The notes under the pieces: model-generated
What the model saw: only the letters and a program-made list of their open reading frames with translations
What the model was told of the DNA's origin: nothing
Database searches by the model: none
Program-made: the position numbers and the translations under genes
From: Haloechinothrix_A salitolerans
GTDB taxonomy: Bacteria; Actinomycetota; Actinomycetes; Mycobacteriales; Pseudonocardiaceae
Reading direction: 5' to 3' (one strand)
Assembly: GCF_039544105.1 (NCBI RefSeq)
Contig: NZ_BAABLA010000025.1
DNA length: 64,000 bases
Shown: positions 60,642-64,000 of the stretch, piece after piece
Layout: each line of letters starts with the position of its first letter
Position numbering within the stretch: the first letter of the stretch is position 1

Positions 60642-61190
60642 TCAACTCTCAGCCGAGCCGCGAGGCTCGTCGAGGCCCACGATGCCTAGCAGCCGCTCGT
60701 CGGCGCTGCGCTGCGCGTTCCTGCGCCGCGCGTGGACGATGGCGTCGGCGTAGTCGTCAAGGATGCGTTGCTGCAACCCGAACATCTCGCGCTCCTCCTC
60801 CGGCTCGGCATGATCATAACCGAGCAGGTGCAGCACGCCGTGCACGGTGAGCAGGTGCAGTTCGTCCAGCAGCGCATGTCCCGCCTGTTTCGCCTGGTCC
60901 TTGGCGAACGCTGGGCACAGCACGATGTCACCGAGCAGCGCTGGCGACGGCTCAGGGGCGTCCGGCCTGCGGACGTTGTACTCGTCCATCGGGAACGCCA
61001 TCACGTCCGTGGCTCCCGGCAGGTCCATCCAACGCTCGTGCAGCTCTTCCATCACATCGAGCGTGACGAGCACGATGGACAGCTCCGCGAGCGGACTGAC
61101 CTCCATGCGGTCCAGCGCGAACCTGGCGACGTCGACGATCGTCTCGTCCTCGACATCGATCCCCGACTCGTTCGCGATCTCGATGCTCAC
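60642..61190 (-). CDS. ybeY: Endoribonuclease YbeY
   Basis: A 182-residue zinc-dependent endoribonuclease for 16S rRNA 3'-end maturation and ribosome quality control. The metal motif is HGVLHLLGYDHAEPEEE (HxxxHxxGxDH) and the upstream DVMAFPMDE is also conserved. The start overlaps the phoH stop. Confidence 0.95.
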   Translation of the reverse strand: MSIEIANESGIDVEDETIVDVARFALDRMEVSPLAELSIVLVTLDVMEELHERWMDLPGATDVMAFPMDEYNVRRPDAPEPSPALLGDIVLCPAFAKDQAKQAGHALLDELHLLTVHGVLHLLGYDHAEPEEEREMFGLQQRILDDYADAIVHARRRNAQRSADERLLGIVGLDEPRGSAES

Positions 61191-62287
61191 CTAGTGCCTT
61201 TCTCACCGTCACGCTTGCGTTGATCACCGGGCTTGCGGTCTTTCCCGGACGACCGGCGCTCGCCGTCCGCCTCGGCGTCGCGCTCGGCCTGCCACTTCTC
61301 GTACGCGTCGACGATGTCCCCGACAAGGCGGTGCCGCACCACGTCGCTCGACCCCAGTGTCGAGAAGTGCACGTCGTCGACCTCTTCGAGGATCTCACGC
61401 ACCACCCGGAGGCCACTGCGCTGGCCCCCAGGCAGATCGACCTGCGTGATGTCACCGGTGACGACGATCTTGGAGCCGAACCCGAGCCGGGTGAGGAACA
61501 TCTTCATCTGTTCCGGCGTGGTGTTCTGCGCTTCATCCAGGATGATGAAGGCGTCATTCAGGGTCCGACCCCGCATGTAGCCCAATGGGGCGATCTCGAT
61601 GGTCCCCGATTGGATGAGGCTCGGGATTGACTCCGGGTCGACCATGTCGTGCAGCGCGTCGTACAGCGGCCGCAGGTACGGGTCGATCTTCTCGTAGAGC
61701 GTGCCGGGCAGGAAACCGAGCCGCTCCCCCGCCTCGACGGCGGGCCTGGTCAGGATGATGCGGTTGACGTCCTTGGCCTGCAGCGACTGCACCGCCTTGG
61801 CCATGGCGAGATACGTCTTGCCGGTGCCAGCCGGACCGATGCCGAACACCACGGTGTGCTCGTCGATGGCGTCGACGTAACGCTTCTGGTTGAGCGTCTT
61901 CGGCCGGATCGTCCTGCCCCGCCGGGACAGGATGTTCATGCTCAGCACGTCGGCGGGCGACTCCGCACTGTCTCCCGCGAGCATGCCGACCGTGCGGCGG
62001 ACAGCGTCCGCACCGATGTGCTGCCCCTTACCCGCGAGCGCGAGCAGCTCGGTGAACACCTGTTCCGCGAACGTGACGTCGGCCTGCGCGCCCGTCAGCG
62101 TGACCTCGTTGCCCCTGACATGGATATCGGCGTCGAGCTGTTTCTCCAGCGCGATGAGGTTCTCATCGGCTGAGCCGAGCAGTGTCAGCGCTGCCGCCGC
62201 TGGGATCGTGAACTGTGACTGCGCTGGTGCCGTTGTGGTCGTCGGGTCGGTGGGGAGCTTGCCGCTCGCCTGGGGGCTTCCTGCCAC
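61187..62287 (-). CDS. phoH: PhoH-like ATPase
   Basis: 366 residues from GTG 62287 (VAGSPQASGK; a start at 62371 is possible). A KH-like N-terminal part precedes the PhoH nucleotide-binding domain: Walker A FGIGPAGTGKTYLAMA, Walker B AFIILDEAQNTTPEQMKMFL and SKIVVTGDITQVDLP. It probably acts on RNA together with YbeY. The C-terminal tail is very basic (KDRKPGDQRKRDGEK). First gene of the era operon. Confidence 0.93.
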   Translation of the reverse strand: MAGSPQASGKLPTDPTTTTAPAQSQFTIPAAAALTLLGSADENLIALEKQLDADIHVRGNEVTLTGAQADVTFAEQVFTELLALAGKGQHIGADAVRRTVGMLAGDSAESPADVLSMNILSRRGRTIRPKTLNQKRYVDAIDEHTVVFGIGPAGTGKTYLAMAKAVQSLQAKDVNRIILTRPAVEAGERLGFLPGTLYEKIDPYLRPLYDALHDMVDPESIPSLIQSGTIEIAPLGYMRGRTLNDAFIILDEAQNTTPEQMKMFLTRLGFGSKIVVTGDITQVDLPGGQRSGLRVVREILEEVDDVHFSTLGSSDVVRHRLVGDIVDAYEKWQAERDAEADGERRSSGKDRKPGDQRKRDGEKGTR

Positions 62288-62495
62288 GTGTTGCGGGCCT
62301 GCTTTCTCGATGTGATCGCACTGATGGACACTGCCTTCGGTGCCCTCGATGCTAGCCGGTCTCACCGACATTCCGCAGCCGTGATTACCTGGCGTCAGCA
62401 CGGACTGTGCCGAGCCACGTCGTCGACCGGCCGCTGGGCCTCTGGGGTGCGTCACGCCACGCGGGCGGCCGGTCCCTGGCCTCCCAGGGGGCGTC

Positions 62496-62514
62496 ACGCC
62501 ACCCGACGTGGCGT
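62496..62514 (-). terminator. Possible terminator of the HIT gene
   Basis: ACGCCAC and GTGGCGT form a 7-bp stem with loop CCGAC, overlapping the HIT stop codon. Related GCGTCACGCCAC sequence recurs about 45 bases further on. No T tract follows. Confidence 0.4.
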
Positions 62515-62861
62515 CAGCCCCTGGCCTCCGGACCGAGCGGGCCACCGCCGAGCACGTGCGCGTGGACGTGGAAGACGGTCTGGCCAGCGTCCTCGCCGGT
62601 GTTGAACACCACGCGGTAGCCCTTGTCGGCGACGCCCTCGAGCTCCGCGACCTTGGCGGCGGTGTTGAGGACGTCGGCGAGCAGACCGGCGTCCGCCTCG
62701 GCGAGCTCGGCGACGTTGCGGTACCGCGTCTTAGGCACGACGAGCACATGCGTCGACGCACGCGGATTGATGTCGCGGAAGGCCAGCGTCGTGTCCGTTT
62801 CGTACACGATGTCGGCCGGGATTTCCCGCGCGATGATCTGCTCGAACAAGGTCTCGCTCAT
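62514..62861 (-). CDS. HIT-domain (histidine triad) nucleotide-binding protein
   Basis: A 115-residue Hint-like protein. The triad GQTVFHVHAHVLGG is near the C-terminus, preceded by STHVLVVPKTRYRNVAEL. Family members hydrolyse AMP-lysine or other AMP adducts. It is upstream of phoH on the same strand, a common actinobacterial order. Complete length. Confidence 0.93.
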   Translation of the reverse strand: MSETLFEQIIAREIPADIVYETDTTLAFRDINPRASTHVLVVPKTRYRNVAELAEADAGLLADVLNTAAKVAELEGVADKGYRVVFNTGEDAGQTVFHVHAHVLGGGPLGPEARG

Positions 62862-62927
62862 GGGTATTTAGCGTATTGGGTCAGCGGTACCCGGCAAGCG
62901 AGGGGCTGGTGGCCGACCAGACGTCGG

Positions 62928-63090
62928 GTATGCCGGACACAGTGTCGTGAGTGCCGGACACAACGTCGTGAGTGCCGGACACAACGTCGTGAGTGCCGGA
63001 CACAACGTCGTGAGTGCCGGACACAGCGTCGTGAGTGCAGGACACAGCGTCCGGAGTGCAGGACACGGCGTCGGGGACGGGGGACACGGG
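62928..63090 (-). repeat. Tandem array of about seven 21-bp repeats
   Basis: Units start at 62928, 62949, 62970, 62991, 63012, 63033 and 63054, with a degenerate eighth to 63090. On the minus strand the unit is GTGTCCGGCACTCACGACG plus two bases; the units at 62949, 62970 and 62991 are identical. It lies in the gap between the ligase-like gene and HIT. Being 7 codons long it is open in one frame, but no gene is implied. Confidence 0.9.
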
Positions 63091-64000
63091 TTAGCGGGAG
63101 TCGACGGCGGGGGCGGCCGCGAGGATCTGCTGCCAGGTCAGGTGGAGGGGTTCCTCGCCGACACCGGCCGTGAGCAGGCCGAGGGTGCGGCGCAGCGCGT
63201 GCGCCGACAGCTCGTCACCGAAGCGGTCGACGAACACGAGGGCGCGGGGCCGGGCGAGTCCGCCCAGGACGTCCCGTACGGCGTCGAGCAGGTCGCGGGC
63301 GACGCACTCGTCGGCCGCGATGTCGGGGGCCAGCACGACGGCGGCGGCGAGCGAGCGTCCGAGCTGCGAGTCCGCGCGTTCCACCACCTCGGCGGACACC
63401 ACGAACGGATGGTCCAGGAGCACCTGGCGCACCTCACCCAGCGACACCAGCTGCCCGGACACGCTGGCGACCTCGTCGAGTCTGCCGAGGAACTCCAGGG
63501 TGCCGTCCGGTTTGCGCCGCGCCACGTCGTAGGTGGAGTACGACCCCGCGCGGTGCCAGTGCCGCTTGGCGACGTCTTCAGCGCCGGTGCCTTCCATGTC
63601 GCGCAGCATGCCCGCCCAGGGCAGCCGCATCAGCAGTTCGCCACTGGCGCCGTCGGGGAGTTCGGTGCCGTCGGCGTCGACGATCGCGAATCCCGGGTCG
63701 GGCAGCGCGTCGACGTCGATCGGCCGGTCCACGCTGACGACCCCGCCGAGCTGCACCTGTCCCCAGCCGTCGGCGACGGTGATCTCGCCGCGACCGACGT
63801 CGTCGGCGAGCCACGCGGTCAGCGGCGGGTCGACCGGCTCGGCGATCATCACCACCCGGCGCAGACTCGCGACGACGTCCGGCTCCGGTGGGCGACGGGA
63901 CCAGCCGCGCAGCAGCCGGATCACCGTCGGCGTCGTCAGCAGCGTCGTGACGCCGTAGCGGCGCACGATGTCCCAGGTGCGGTGGCGCGTCGGGACGTCG
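63091..64000 (-). CDS. AMP-binding (acyl-CoA synthetase-like, ANL) enzyme, C-terminal part
   Basis: The gene continues beyond the window; at least 303 residues are seen. Family features are TTLLTTPTVIRLL, SGELLMRLPW, the hinge region EFLGRLDEVASVSGQLVSLGEV and FVVSAEVVERADSQLGRSLAAAV. The usual GRxDDxIKxxG hinge lacks the lysine (GRLDEVASVSG), and the C-terminal catalytic lysine is not obvious, so it may be a divergent or inactive acetyl-CoA-synthetase-like protein. The stop codon abuts the 21-bp repeat array. Confidence 0.78.
   Translation of the reverse strand, partial: DVPTRHRTWDIVRRYGVTTLLTTPTVIRLLRGWSRRPPEPDVVASLRRVVMIAEPVDPPLTAWLADDVGRGEITVADGWGQVQLGGVVSVDRPIDVDALPDPGFAIVDADGTELPDGASGELLMRLPWAGMLRDMEGTGAEDVAKRHWHRAGSYSTYDVARRKPDGTLEFLGRLDEVASVSGQLVSLGEVRQVLLDHPFVVSAEVVERADSQLGRSLAAAVVLAPDIAADECVARDLLDAVRDVLGGLARPRALVFVDRFGDELSAHALRRTLGLLTAGVGEEPLHLTWQQILAAAPAVDSR

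Noticed and set aside
59102..60850. Long plus-strand frame over the corC-type and ybeY genes
   Set aside because: Low-complexity Arg/His/Pro composition typical of an antisense shadow.
62881..63087. Small protein made of VSGTHDV repeats
   Set aside because: It is the translation of the 21-bp tandem repeat, has no ribosome binding site and is not conserved in form at 47.9 kb.

Overview
The window is high-GC actinobacterial DNA, most likely from a member of the Pseudonocardiaceae. Evidence: GC-rich third codon positions almost throughout, frequent GTG starts, and conserved actinobacterial blocks (phoH-ybeY-corC-cdd-era, recO-uppS, an SmtB-type regulator coupled to zur, dnaG, glyS, dgt). The family assignment is inference; no rRNA gene is present.

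Region 1 to 7.2 kb: the tail of an IS3-type transposase, a hydrolysing UDP-GlcNAc 2-epimerase, a PLP enzyme and M14-like deacylase pair opposite a lipoate-ligase-like gene, a 23-bp direct-repeat block, a membrane-anchored thermonuclease with an Excalibur domain, and a genuine formylglycine-generating enzyme. Region 7.4 to 16.8 kb: a type I-E CRISPR-Cas locus, cas3-cas8e-cas11-cas7-cas5-cas6e on the minus strand, between two arrays that read outward. There is no cas1 or cas2. A 3' fragment of the ATPase gene at 19.1 kb lies on the other side of the locus at 7.06 kb, so related direct sequences bracket it.

Region 16.8 to 25.4 kb: an ECF42-type sigma factor with two YCII genes, a DUF234-like AAA ATPase, an HTH protein, a class V aminotransferase, small membrane proteins and an RraB-like protein. 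The ATPase and aminotransferase genes share a 31-bp imperfect palindrome just upstream. A decayed copy of the sigma/YCII junction lies at 25.3 kb. Region 25.4 to 35.3 kb is accessory DNA with patches of low GC. A 61-bp exact copy of the 3' part of tRNA-Asn plus its terminator at 28.0 kb repeats the sequence at the tRNA gene at 35.2 kb and marks the probable ends of a 7.2-kb integrated island. The island carries a frameshifted two-TM protein, an XRE-ImmA/IrrE metalloprotease regulator, a PIN-like nuclease, a large PD-(D/E)XK (Cas4/RecB-like) protein, HD and Nudix enzymes and truncated genes. No integrase is visible.

Region 35.4 to 64 kb is mostly core genome: tam, dnaG, ferredoxin, an ATP-grasp/phosphoesterase cassette, ECF41 sigma with an oxidoreductase and a carboxymuconolactone-decarboxylase-like gene, an OhrR-like regulator, serpin, dgt, glyS, zur, uppS, recO, era, ybeY, phoH and HIT. 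Within it, at 45.9 to 47.8 kb, is a compact XRE / ImmA-IrrE / PIN-like operon behind a palindromic operator. This is the second pairing of an ImmA/IrrE protease with a PIN-like nuclease in the window and the best candidate for a poorly described system. A 21-bp tandem repeat family occurs at 47.9 and 62.9 kb, with one unit inside the lipoate-ligase-like gene.
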